Positions 43,173-55,033 of a DNA stretch of 64,000 bases are shown one piece after another. The position numbers and the translations under genes are program-made. Position 1 is the first letter of the stretch; each line of letters begins with the position of its first letter. This stretch comes from Moorella thermoacetica (lineage in GTDB: Bacteria; Bacillota; DSM-521; Neomoorellales; Neomoorellaceae): NCBI RefSeq assembly GCF_001267405.1, contig NZ_CP012369.1, positions 212,001 through 276,000 of the forward strand, written 5' to 3'. The notes below the pieces were generated by a model, which saw only the letters and a list, made by a program, of their open reading frames with translations, made no database searches and was not told the DNA's origin.

Positions 43173-46100
43173 GTGTTGCAATTTATCGCGGACCTTCACA
43201 TCCATTCCCGCTATTCCAGGGCTACCAGCAAAGATGCCACCCCGGAGAATCTTTACCGCTGGGCCCTTTATAAAGGCGTTACCCTGGTGGGCAGCGGCGA
43301 TTTTACCCATCCGGCCTGGCGGGAGGAACTGAAAAATAAGCTTGAACCGGCGGAAGACGGCCTCTACCGCCTCAAGGAAGAGTTCAGCAGGCCGGTAGAT
43401 GAGGAGCCGGGACCGGGTCCGGCCGGGCCCGGGAAGGGTGCGAGGTGGCCAGCGGACATGGGAACCTCTGCCGGTTGGTTTTCAAGCATCCCCAGCGAGG
43501 CCTCCGGCCGTCCCGCGGTCCGCTTTATAATCTCGGGAGAAATCAGCACCATATACAAAAAAAACGGGCGGGTGCGGAAAATCCACCACCTCATCCTCCT
43601 GCCCGATCTTGAGGCGGCGGAAGCCCTCAGCCGCCGCCTGGAGGAGATCGGCAACCTCCACTCCGACGGCCGGCCGATCCTGGGACTGGACAGCCGCCAG
43701 CTCCTGGAGATGACCCTGGAGGCCTGCCCGGAAGCCGTCTTCATCCCGGCCCATATCTGGACCCCCCATTTCTCCCTCTTCGGCGCCAAGTCGGGTTTTG
43801 ACAGCCTGGAAGAGTGCTTCGGGGACCTGGCCGGGTATATCTACGCCGTGGAAACGGGGCTCTCCTCCGACCCGCCCATGAACTGGCGCCTGGCCGCCCT
43901 GGACCGGTTGACCCTGGTTTCCAACTCCGACGCCCATTCACCCCGTAATCTCGCCCGGGAGGCCAACCTTTTCAATACCGAGCTTTCCTACCCGTCCATC
44001 CGCCGGGCCCTCAGGGACCGGGACGGAAAGGAATTCCTGGGGACCCTGGAGTTTTTCCCCGAAGAGGGCAAGTATCATTATGACGGTCACCGGAACTGCC
44101 GGGTTCGCTGGCGGCCGGCTCAGACCCGGGAGGCCGGCGGCGTTTGCCCCGTCTGCGGTAAAAGGGTTACCGTCGGCGTCCTGCACCGGGTGGAGGAACT
44201 GGCCGACCGTGGCGAGGGTTTCCGGCCCGCCACCGCCCGCCCCTTTGAAAGCCTGGTCCCCCTGCCGGAGGTGATCGCCGCCGCCCTGGGCTCGGGGGTG
44301 GCTACCAAAAGGGTCACCCGGCTTTATTTTGACCTGATCGGCCGCCTGGGGCCGGAGCTGGCGGTTCTACGGGAGGCCCCCCTGGAGGCCATCGCCCGGG
44401 TGGGCGGGTCCCTGGTGGCCGAGGCCGTCCGGCGAATGCGGACCGGTGAGGTTGATGTCCAGCCGGGGTTTGACGGCGAGTACGGCAAGATTTTATTACT
44501 CCGGCCGGAGGAGCGGCAGCTCTTCTCCGGGGAGCCCAGCCTGTTTGCCGGGGAAGCCGTAACCGGCCCGGTGGCGGCAATTGAGGAGAAACACCCGGAA
44601 ATTGGCGCTACAGGCCCGGCGGGCGCGACTCTAGAGGAGGCTGGCGCAGGCCAGGGGGGAATCTTTGCCCCGCAGGTACCGGCGGGACGGAGGACCCGGC
44701 ACCCGGAGACTGCCGCGAGCGCTGTTATTCGCCCGGCCCCGGTGCCTGCCGGGTCCGGGGGTCCCGGATTAACCGGCGCCCTCAACCCGGAGCAGCAGTC
44801 AGCCGTGACGGCGGCGACAGGTCCGGTGGTGGTCATAGCCGGCCCGGGTACGGGCAAAACCCGCACCCTGGTTTACCGGCTGGCTTACCTGATAAAGGAG
44901 CGGGGCGTCGCCCCGGGGGAGATCGCAGCCGTCACCTTCACCAACAAGGCCGCGGCTGAGATTCGCCAGCGGGTGGCGGACCTGCTGGGGGACAGGGACG
45001 GTATGGAGTCCCTGACTGTGGGGACCTTTCACAGCATCTGCCTGGACCTCCTTCAATCTTCCCTCACCGGGTCACCGGGAGCGGATCTTCAAGGAAAACC
45101 AGTGGGCACGACGGATACTCCGGCTTCCCCGCGGCTGACGGTCGTTGATGAAGCCGATGCCCGGGAGATCCTGGCCGGGGTTCTGGCCGAGAAAGGAACC
45201 GGGCGCCGGGGGTTGCCCGGCCTACAACGGCGCATCTCCCTTTTGAAGAGCCGCGGCCTCCTGCCCGATTCTCCGGAAGTGCCGGCCGACCTCCGGCCAA
45301 TCTACCGGGCTTACCAGGAGCAGCTGGCGGCCTACGGTGTCCTCGACTACGACGATATCCTCCTGAAGGCCCTGGAACTTCCGGCCTTAAGGCCGGAAGG
45401 TGCTCCCGCATTCCAGGGGCCCGTTCCCTTCACCCATCTCCTGGTGGACGAGTTTCAGGATGTCAACGCCGTCCAGTACCGGCTGGTGAAGAAATGGACC
45501 GGGGACGGGAAGAACCTTTTCGTTATCGGTGATCCCGATCAGGCCATCTACGGCTTTCGCGGGGCCGATTATCGCTTTTTCGGACAACTGTTGGAGGACT
45601 TCCCCGCTGCCCGGGTCTTCCGGTTGACCAGGAATTATCGCTCGACGCCGGTTATTCTCCGGGCAGCCGCCGCCGTGGTAGCCCATAACCCGGGCGGCGA
45701 TCTCAGGGCGGCTGCCGGGGGTGAGCTGGCAGCTACCACCGCCAGTACCACCAGCCCGGCAGCCGGCCCGGGTATATCAGGTGGGGGCGGGCTGGTGGCC
45801 ACCCGCCCGGAGGGAGGACCCATCCTCCACCTGGAAGCCCCGGGGGAAACGGCTGCGGGTATTGCCATCGTCCGGGAGATCGGGCGCCTGGTCGGCGGAG
45901 CCACCATGTTGCAGGCCCACGGGCAGGACGGCGGCACCTGGCGGGAAGGCCCGGAAACCGGAAGCGATGGGGCCTATGGCTTCAGCGATATCGCCGTCCT
46001 CTGTCGTACCGGGCACCAGCTAAAGGCCCTGGAGGAATGCTTTTTAAAAGAGGGACTGCCCTACCGCATCGTAGGCCGGGAGAGTTTCCTGGAGGAACGC

Positions 46101-46874
46101 CCGGTGCGGGAGGCCCTGGCCTTCTGCCGCTGCCTGGTGAACCCGGAGGACGATTTTCACCTCCTTAAATACCTCGGTTCCGGATCTGCCGGAGTCGGCG
46201 AGGAGGTTGCTATACAGGTCAGGGAAATGGCCCTTAAGAGGGGAGTCCCGGCCTGGCTGGTTATCAGGGAACTGGCGGGCGAACTGCAAAACTTTATAAA
46301 CTCCCTGGAGGCTTACCGCGCTGCCCTGGACAAGCAATCCCCGGCGGAACTCCTGGCCCGCTGGGCCGGGGAACATGGCCTGCTGGATGAGCCCTCTATC
46401 AGCCGGTTGTTGCGGGTGGCGGAGCGTTTCCCGGATTTATCTGCTTTCCTGCGCGGGGTAGTTCTGGTCGGGGAGGCCGACCACGAACGGCCGGGGAACA
46501 ATGGCGCTTCTCCGGAAGTGGTAACCCTTATGACCCTTCACGCCGCCAAGGGGCTGGAGTTCCCGGCGGTCTTTATCGCCGGGGTAGAAGACGGGCTGCT
46601 GCCCCTGAAAGAGGGGCCGGGGGTAACCTTAAGCCCTGAGGAAATGGCTGAGGAACGACGCCTCTTCTATGTGGGCATGACCCGGGCGCGGGAGCTGCTG
46701 GTCCTGGTTTCGTCCCGTAGGAGGGAGCTAAGGGGCACGGTGGTACCGGCGGAGCCTTCTCCCTTCCTGGGGGAGATACCTGCAGACTGCCTGGTAAGGG
46801 AGACGTGGGATGCCAGGGGTAAGAAGAAAAACGGGAAAGATGAGGAGAAGTATCAGCAACTGAGCCTGTTTTAA
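43173..46874 (+). CDS. EndoQ-like PHP nuclease fused to a UvrD/Rep-type helicase
   Basis: This 1233-residue protein has two halves. Residues ~1-440 resemble endonuclease Q: PHP metal motifs (ADLHIHSRYSRATSKD, GSGDFTHPAW, FIPAHIWTPHFS, SNSDAHSPRNLA), a zinc-finger-like NCRVRW...CPVCGKRVTVGVLHRVEEL, then a helix-hairpin-helix-like end. A ~100-residue Gly/Pro/Ala-rich linker follows. Residues ~535-1230 are a superfamily 1 helicase: Walker A IAGPGTGKTRTLVYRLAYL, VDEFQDVNAVQ, VIGDPDQAIYGFRGAD, LTRNYRSTPVIL, LMTLHAAKGLEFPAVFIAG, RRLFYVGMTRARELL. EndoQ nicks DNA 5' of deaminated bases; the helicase could then unwind the nicked strand. Start GTG at 43173 or TTG at 43176. Confidence 0.88.
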   Translation: MLQFIADLHIHSRYSRATSKDATPENLYRWALYKGVTLVGSGDFTHPAWREELKNKLEPAEDGLYRLKEEFSRPVDEEPGPGPAGPGKGARWPADMGTSAGWFSSIPSEASGRPAVRFIISGEISTIYKKNGRVRKIHHLILLPDLEAAEALSRRLEEIGNLHSDGRPILGLDSRQLLEMTLEACPEAVFIPAHIWTPHFSLFGAKSGFDSLEECFGDLAGYIYAVETGLSSDPPMNWRLAALDRLTLVSNSDAHSPRNLAREANLFNTELSYPSIRRALRDRDGKEFLGTLEFFPEEGKYHYDGHRNCRVRWRPAQTREAGGVCPVCGKRVTVGVLHRVEELADRGEGFRPATARPFESLVPLPEVIAAALGSGVATKRVTRLYFDLIGRLGPELAVLREAPLEAIARVGGSLVAEAVRRMRTGEVDVQPGFDGEYGKILLLRPEERQLFSGEPSLFAGEAVTGPVAAIEEKHPEIGATGPAGATLEEAGAGQGGIFAPQVPAGRRTRHPETAASAVIRPAPVPAGSGGPGLTGALNPEQQSAVTAATGPVVVIAGPGTGKTRTLVYRLAYLIKERGVAPGEIAAVTFTNKAAAEIRQRVADLLGDRDGMESLTVGTFHSICLDLLQSSLTGSPGADLQGKPVGTTDTPASPRLTVVDEADAREILAGVLAEKGTGRRGLPGLQRRISLLKSRGLLPDSPEVPADLRPIYRAYQEQLAAYGVLDYDDILLKALELPALRPEGAPAFQGPVPFTHLLVDEFQDVNAVQYRLVKKWTGDGKNLFVIGDPDQAIYGFRGADYRFFGQLLEDFPAARVFRLTRNYRSTPVILRAAAAVVAHNPGGDLRAAAGGELAATTASTTSPAAGPGISGGGGLVATRPEGGPILHLEAPGETAAGIAIVREIGRLVGGATMLQAHGQDGGTWREGPETGSDGAYGFSDIAVLCRTGHQLKALEECFLKEGLPYRIVGRESFLEERPVREALAFCRCLVNPEDDFHLLKYLGSGSAGVGEEVAIQVREMALKRGVPAWLVIRELAGELQNFINSLEAYRAALDKQSPAELLARWAGEHGLLDEPSISRLLRVAERFPDLSAFLRGVVLVGEADHERPGNNGASPEVVTLMTLHAAKGLEFPAVFIAGVEDGLLPLKEGPGVTLSPEEMAEERRLFYVGMTRARELLVLVSSRRRELRGTVVPAEPSPFLGEIPADCLVRETWDARGKKKNGKDEEKYQQLSLF

Positions 46875-46974
46875 AGTCCTGGTTGGCATAACAGGCGAAG
46901 ACCTCGCCCCTACCCGAACTAGGTGGAGGGGGAGAGCGCTGCCGGCGGCGGTATGTTTCCCCGGGCATTTATGG

Positions 46975-46980
46975 TATAAT
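46975..46980 (+). promoter_or_regulatory. Extended -10 promoter of uvrA
   Basis: TGGTATAAT is a perfect -10 with the TGn extension, 45 bases upstream of the uvrA ATG. No good -35 is seen. No LexA-type box was noticed. Confidence 0.5.
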
Positions 46981-47024
46981 ACTGCCGGGAATTATAGCCT
47001 TAAGCAGAAAACAGGAGGTGCAAT

Positions 47025-49940
<2,916 letters not shown>

Positions 49941-49953
49941 GGGAAGGGATACC

Positions 49954-51795
49954 ATGGACCTGGAGGAGAAACTGGCGCGCCTGCCGGACCACCCCGGCGT
50001 ATATATAATGCACGATGCCAACGGGGCAATAATCTATGTCGGCAAGGCGGCTTCCCTGAGGAATCGGGTGCGTTCCTACTTCCGCGGCCAGCACCAGCCG
50101 CGGACGCAAGCCATGGTCAGCCACGTTGCCGACTTTGAGTATATCTTGACGGACAACGAAGTCGAGGCCCTGATCCTGGAGTGCAACCTGATCAAACAAC
50201 ACCGGCCGCGGTATAACGTCAGCCTGAAGGACGACAAGAGTTACCCCTATATCAAGATAACCACCCAGGAGGATTTTCCCCGGATCCAGATTACGCGTTC
50301 CGTGACCCGTGACGGTTCCCGTTACTTCGGACCTTATACCAGCGCCGGTTCCCTGAAAGAAACCCTGAAGCTCCTGCGCGGCCTTTTTCCCATCCGGACC
50401 TGCAGGGATACCCCCCTGCAACCCCGCAGCCGTCCCTGCCTCAACGCCCATATCGGCCGCTGCCTGGCCCCCTGTGCCGGCCAGGTCGACCGGGAGACCT
50501 ACCGGGAGGCGGTCGATAATGTCATTATGTTCCTGGAAGGCAGGCATACGGCCCTGGTTAAGGAGCTGAAGGAGCAAATGGAAGCCGCCGCCGCGAGACT
50601 GGAGTTTGAAAAGGCGGCCAGGCTCCGGGACCAGCTCCGGGCGGTACAGGAGGTCTGTGAAAAGCAGAAACTGGCCGCCGCCAGCGGGGAAGACGCCGAC
50701 GCCATCGCCTTCGCCCGGGAAGGGGAGGCTGCCCTGGGGCTCATCTTTTTTAGCCGGGGCGGCAAGGTAATCGGCCGGGATCACTTCTTCCTAACAGGGA
50801 GCGAAGGGTTATCCCGGGGGGAGGTTATGGCGGCCCTGCTAAAAGAGTATTATAGCCGGGGAGTAGAGATACCGCCGGAGATCCTCCTCCACGACGAACC
50901 GGAGGATGCCGCCACCATCGCCAGCTGGTTGAGCCGGCTCCGTGGCGGCAGGGTTAACCTGCGGGTGCCCAAAAGGGGTACGAAATTAAAACTCCTCCGG
51001 CTGGTTCACGAGAACGCCGTAAGCCTCCTCCAGGAGCACCTGCTGACCCGCCGGCGCCAGGAGGAGGGCAGCAGGGCGGCCCTCCTGGAACTCCAGGAAA
51101 TCCTGGAGTTACCGCGCTTGCCGCGGCGGATGGAGGCCTACGATATCTCTAACTTCCAGGGGAGCTCCCAGGTGGGAGCTATGGCCGTCTTTGTTGACGG
51201 CCGGCCGCTGCCTTCGGCGTACCGCCGGTTTCAGATTAAGACTGTCCGGGGGCCCAACGACTTCGCTTCCCTGCAGGAGGTTTTGAGCCGTCGTTTCCGG
51301 CGGGCTGCCGAACAGGACCCCCATTTTGCCGATTTGCCGGATTTCGTCCTGATTGACGGCGGCCTGGGCCAGCTCCACGCCGCCCGGGAGACCATGGAAG
51401 CCATGGGGGTAGGGTATATTCCCACCTTTGGCCTGGCCAAGGAGGAGGAACTGTTATTCCGGGTGGGCACCTCCGAGCCCATCCGCCTGCCCCGTGAGAG
51501 CAAGGCCCTGCAAATCCTGCAACACCTCCGGGATGAGGTGCACCGCTTTGCCATCACCTATCACCGGCAAAAGCGGGAAAAGACAGCCTATCGCTCGGTC
51601 CTGGACGACATTCCCGGCGTAGGCCCCAAGCGTAAGAAGGCATTATTACGTCATTTTGGTTCCGTAGCAGCCATCAGCAAAGCGACGCTGGAAGATTTAC
51701 TGGCCGTAGAGGGGATGAACCGGACCGTGGCGGCCCGCATCCTGGCCGGCCTGGGGAGGAGAAGTGATGGGGAAGATTCGACTGGTAGCCCTTGA
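49954..51795 (+). CDS. uvrC: Excinuclease ABC subunit C
   Basis: The 613-residue nuclease makes both incisions. It has the GIY-YIG domain (PGVYIMHDANGAIIYVGKAASLRNRVRSYF), the UVR motif (LKEQMEAAAARLEFEKAARLRDQL), the RNase H-like domain (EAYDISNFQGSSQVGAMAVFVDG ... FVLIDGGLGQL) and C-terminal helix-hairpin-helix (DIPGVGPKRKKALLRHFGSVAAISKATLEDLLAVEGMN). The ATG at 49954 is chosen for its GGGAAGGG site; the frame is open to 49927. Its 3' end overlaps the HAD gene by 29 bases. Confidence 0.97.
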   Translation: MDLEEKLARLPDHPGVYIMHDANGAIIYVGKAASLRNRVRSYFRGQHQPRTQAMVSHVADFEYILTDNEVEALILECNLIKQHRPRYNVSLKDDKSYPYIKITTQEDFPRIQITRSVTRDGSRYFGPYTSAGSLKETLKLLRGLFPIRTCRDTPLQPRSRPCLNAHIGRCLAPCAGQVDRETYREAVDNVIMFLEGRHTALVKELKEQMEAAAARLEFEKAARLRDQLRAVQEVCEKQKLAAASGEDADAIAFAREGEAALGLIFFSRGGKVIGRDHFFLTGSEGLSRGEVMAALLKEYYSRGVEIPPEILLHDEPEDAATIASWLSRLRGGRVNLRVPKRGTKLKLLRLVHENAVSLLQEHLLTRRRQEEGSRAALLELQEILELPRLPRRMEAYDISNFQGSSQVGAMAVFVDGRPLPSAYRRFQIKTVRGPNDFASLQEVLSRRFRRAAEQDPHFADLPDFVLIDGGLGQLHAARETMEAMGVGYIPTFGLAKEEELLFRVGTSEPIRLPRESKALQILQHLRDEVHRFAITYHRQKREKTAYRSVLDDIPGVGPKRKKALLRHFGSVAAISKATLEDLLAVEGMNRTVAARILAGLGRRSDGEDSTGSP

Positions 51796-52585
51796 CCTGG
51801 ACGGGACTCTTCTGACCGACGATATCGTCATCGAGCCCCGGGCCAGGGAGGCCATCAGGAAGGTTAAGGAGAAAGGTATAACCGTGACCCTGGCAACCGG
51901 GCGCATGTTTAGTTCGGCCCGGCCCTATGCCGTTGAATTGGGGTTGGAATTGCCCCTGATCGTTTATCACGGCGCCCAGGTACGCCATTCTACGACAGGG
52001 GAAATACTCTTTGAACGTACCCTCCCGGTACCCCTGGCCCTGCGCTTGATTAAAAACATCAAGGAATTCGGTTACCCCTATAATGTTTATCTGGACGACC
52101 GGCTTTATGTAGAGAGCATCCAGGCGGAGAACGAAGAGTATGCCTGGCGGGCCGGGGTGGACCTCCACCGGGTAGAAGATATGCTTACCTTCCTGGAGCA
52201 ACAGCCGAAGGGACCTTTGAAAATTGTCGCCCTCCACGACGGGCCCGCCCTGGATCCCCTGGAAGCAGCCATCCGCCGGGAGGCAGGGGCAGGAATCTAT
52301 ATTACCAGGTCGATGCCCACCTACCTGGAACTCCTGAATCCCGAAGTCAACAAGGCCCGGGGACTCCAGGCCCTGGCTGAGCTGGAGGGGATCAGCCCGG
52401 AGGAAATTATGGTCTGCGGCGATAGTTACAATGATGTCCAGATGTTCCGCTACGCCGGCCTGGCGGTGGCCATGGCCAACGCACCGGAGAAAGTCCGGGC
52501 GGAGGCCGACTATGTCACCGGCAGCAATAATGACGGCGGCGTCGCCCAGGCCCTGGAAAAGTTCGTCCTGGGGGACGGAGCCTAG
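51767..52585 (+). CDS. Cof-type HAD-superfamily phosphatase
   Basis: The 272-residue hydrolase begins with the nucleophile motif LVALDLDGTLLTDD, has motif II TLATGRMFS, the Lys of motif III in ELLNPEVNKARGLQAL and motif IV VCGDSYNDVQMFRYAG, with a C2-type cap between. Members dephosphorylate sugar phosphates, FMN or similar; the substrate here is unknown. The ATG at 51767 is six bases after GGGGAGGA; a GTG lies at 51764. The start lies inside the end of uvrC. Confidence 0.9.
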   Translation: MGKIRLVALDLDGTLLTDDIVIEPRAREAIRKVKEKGITVTLATGRMFSSARPYAVELGLELPLIVYHGAQVRHSTTGEILFERTLPVPLALRLIKNIKEFGYPYNVYLDDRLYVESIQAENEEYAWRAGVDLHRVEDMLTFLEQQPKGPLKIVALHDGPALDPLEAAIRREAGAGIYITRSMPTYLELLNPEVNKARGLQALAELEGISPEEIMVCGDSYNDVQMFRYAGLAVAMANAPEKVRAEADYVTGSNNDGGVAQALEKFVLGDGA

Positions 52586-52624
52586 TAATCACAACCCCTC
52601 ATGGGGGCCGACGCCATTCCCGGC

Positions 52625-52680
52625 TAAAAATGAAAATTTAGGTAGCGACTTTTTTGGTAGAAACCTATTGTTGGAGGAGG
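52625..52680 (+). repeat. Core-less short form of the structured intergenic element (before rapZ)
   Basis: The left motif TAAAAATGAAAATTTAGGTA (52625-52644) is followed almost at once by the right motif TTTTTGGTAGAAACCTATTG and GGAGGAGG. It looks like an empty or deleted version of the long copies. The hairpin CCCCTCATGGGGG at 52595-52607 matches the one before copy A. Confidence 0.55.
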
Positions 52681-52690
52681 CGGGGTAGAA

Positions 52691-53590
52691 ATGCCAGAGA
52701 CAAAGTACCCGCGGCTGGTGATTGTAACCGGCCTTTCCGGGGCCGGCAAGACCCAGGCCGTACGCTGCCTGGAGGATCTGGGATTTTTCTGCGTCGATAA
52801 CCTGCCCCCCTCCCTTATTCCCGGCCTGGTCGACCTCCTGGGCCACCCCGGTAAAGAGGGGGAAGGGATTACTAAAGTAGCCCTGGTTATGGATATTCGC
52901 GGCGGGGAGTTTTTCTCCGGCCTGGATGCCGCCCTCAACTACCTGGACGGCCTGGGTATACCCTATGAAATTCTTTTCCTGGAAGCGGCCGACGAGGTCC
53001 TGGTCCGGCGTTATAAAGAAACCCGGCGGCGCCATCCCCTTTCCAGCGGCGGTCAGATTTTAGAGGGGATTATTGAAGAGAGACGCCGCCTGGAGGAATT
53101 GCGCGGTCGGGCCAGCAAGATCATCGACACTTCCGAACTGACGCCCCGCCAACTGAAGGAGCAGGTTTCCGAGCTTTTCGGGTCCAGCCAGCGACGGCTT
53201 ATTGTCAGTATCATTTCCTTCGGGTATAAATACGGCATCCCCCTGGATGCCGACCTGGTGATGGATGTCCGGTTTTTACCCAATCCTTATTATGTTCCTG
53301 CCCTGCGGCCCTTCACCGGCCACGACCGCTGTGTGGAGGAGTTTGTCATGGCCTCGCCGGTCACCCGTCAATTTATAGAGCAGTTTGCCGCCCTCCTGCG
53401 CTTCCTGATTCCCCACTACCTGCAAGAGGGCAAGTCCCACCTGGTGGTAGCCATCGGCTGCACCGGCGGCCAGCATCGCTCCGTCACCCTGGCCAATAAG
53501 CTGGGGGAGTTACTCCAGGGTGAGAACTACAGCGTGACGGTCAAACACCGGGATGTGGTTCGCTACCTGAGTACAGGCAACCGGAGGTAG
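52691..53590 (+). CDS. rapZ: RNase adapter/nucleotide-binding protein RapZ (YvcJ)
   Basis: The 299-residue P-loop protein has Walker [30 protein letters not shown], a Walker B-like [13 protein letters not shown], and the conserved C-terminal block ([27 protein letters not shown] ... [19 protein letters not shown]). In B. subtilis YvcJ hydrolyses GTP and affects competence; in E. coli RapZ binds a small RNA to control GlmS. The gene order rapZ-yvcK-whiA is standard for Firmicutes. Confidence 0.96.
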   Translation: MPETKYPRLVIVTGLSGAGKTQAVRCLEDLGFFCVDNLPPSLIPGLVDLLGHPGKEGEGITKVALVMDIRGGEFFSGLDAALNYLDGLGIPYEILFLEAADEVLVRRYKETRRRHPLSSGGQILEGIIEERRRLEELRGRASKIIDTSELTPRQLKEQVSELFGSSQRRLIVSIISFGYKYGIPLDADLVMDVRFLPNPYYVPALRPFTGHDRCVEEFVMASPVTRQFIEQFAALLRFLIPHYLQEGKSHLVVAIGCTGGQHRSVTLANKLGELLQGENYSVTVKHRDVVRYLSTGNRR

Positions 53591-53637
53591 AAAGACTAAC
53601 CCCGGAGCCTTATTCTTCGTGGACGGGAGGTCCGGGC

Positions 53638-54978
53638 TTGGATGGCTTAAAATGGCTCTACCCGGGGCTTAAAATTAAACGTTGGCTGTTGCTGGCAGTC
53701 CTGGGTTTGCTGCTGCTTGTTTCTGGTCTAACGGTTATCTTGGGGATAACCCTGCTGGCTTCGGCGGAAAAAGGAGTTACCTGGTTTATCCTTCATACCC
53801 TGGGTGGCCTGGGCTCGCCCCTGCTGGCTGGTCTTTTGGCCATGGCCCTGGGAGCGGTCTTTATTGGGGTGGCCGTCCGGAATCTGGCCCGTTCGGTTAT
53901 CCAGGTTCTCTTGCCCGGTCATACCGCCAATCCCTGGCAGGTTTTTTACCGGCGCCAGTACCTGGCCCGGGGCCCCCACCTGGTGGCCATCGGCGGGGGG
54001 ACGGGGCTGGCCGTCCTCTTGCGGGGTTTAAAAAACTATACCCGCAACCTGACGGCCATCGTCACCGTGGCCGATGACGGGGGAAGTTCCGGTCGCCTGC
54101 GCCAGGAATTGAGCATCCCGCCCCCGGGGGATATCCGCAATTGCCTGGTGGCCCTGGCCGATACGGAAAGCCTCATGGAGGATCTCTTCAGCTACCGGTT
54201 CCGCCAGGGCGAGGGCCTGGCCGGTCACAGCCTGGGGAATCTCCTCCTGGCGGCCATGACGGATATGGCCGGTGATTTTGACCGGGCCATCCAGGAACTG
54301 GCCCGGGTCCTGGCGGTAGGGGGGCGGGTCATCCCCTCGACGACCACCCATGTCGTCATGGGTGCCGAACTGGCCGATGGCAGCACCGTCCTGGGTGAAA
54401 GCAATATCCCCCTGGCCGGCAAACCCATTAAAAGGGTGTTTTTAAAACCGGCTGACTGCCGGCCGCCGGCGGCGGCCCTGGAAGCCATTGCCCGGGCCGA
54501 CGCCGTGATAATCGGCCCGGGGAGTCTGTATACCAGCGTCCTGCCAAACCTGCTGGTGCCGGGTATTGTCGAGGCCCTGCGGGATACCCCGGCACCGGTC
54601 TTTTATGTTTGCAACATCATGACCCAGCCGGGAGAAACGGACGGTTACACGGTGGCCGACCACCTGCGGGCCCTCATCGACCACTGCGGCCAGGGGATAA
54701 TAGATACGGTAATCGCCCACAGCGGCCCCATTTCCCGGGCCGCCCGGCGGCGTTACGGCGAAAAGGGAGCCCGGCCGGTCCTGATTAACAGCCCGGCAAT
54801 CGCCAGGATGGGGGTAGAGCTGCGCCGCGGCTGGCTGGTAGACGAGACCCATGTCGTCCGCCATCACCCCGAACGATTGGCCAGCCTGGTCATGGAAGAG
54901 GTTTACCGGCACCAGGCCCGCGGCCGGCGGCGTTTTTTTTACCTGGTACGGGAGAGATTTCGCACCCTGGCCCGGTAG
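53638..54978 (+). CDS. YvcK-family (CofD-like) protein with N-terminal membrane domain
   Basis: The 446-residue protein has a CofD/YvcK Rossmann domain from residue ~115 on (HLVAIGGGTGLAVLLRGLKNYTRNLTAIVTVADDGGSSGRLRQELSIPPPGDIRNCLVALAD ... GPGSLYTSVLPNLLVPGIVEAL). B. subtilis YvcK binds UDP-sugars and is needed for growth on gluconeogenic substrates and for cell-wall balance. Here ~110 extra N-terminal residues contain two to three membrane helices (WLLLAVLGLLLLVSGLTVILGITLL; LGSPLLAGLLAMALGAVFIGVAV), so the protein would be membrane-anchored, unlike the B. subtilis one. TTG start behind CGGGAGGT. Confidence 0.93.
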   Translation: MDGLKWLYPGLKIKRWLLLAVLGLLLLVSGLTVILGITLLASAEKGVTWFILHTLGGLGSPLLAGLLAMALGAVFIGVAVRNLARSVIQVLLPGHTANPWQVFYRRQYLARGPHLVAIGGGTGLAVLLRGLKNYTRNLTAIVTVADDGGSSGRLRQELSIPPPGDIRNCLVALADTESLMEDLFSYRFRQGEGLAGHSLGNLLLAAMTDMAGDFDRAIQELARVLAVGGRVIPSTTTHVVMGAELADGSTVLGESNIPLAGKPIKRVFLKPADCRPPAAALEAIARADAVIIGPGSLYTSVLPNLLVPGIVEALRDTPAPVFYVCNIMTQPGETDGYTVADHLRALIDHCGQGIIDTVIAHSGPISRAARRRYGEKGARPVLINSPAIARMGVELRRGWLVDETHVVRHHPERLASLVMEEVYRHQARGRRRFFYLVRERFRTLAR

Positions 54979-55033
54979 GCAGGATCCGGGAAGGCCCCCG
55001 GTGGGGGCAGACCTAAATTTTCACAGGAGATAA

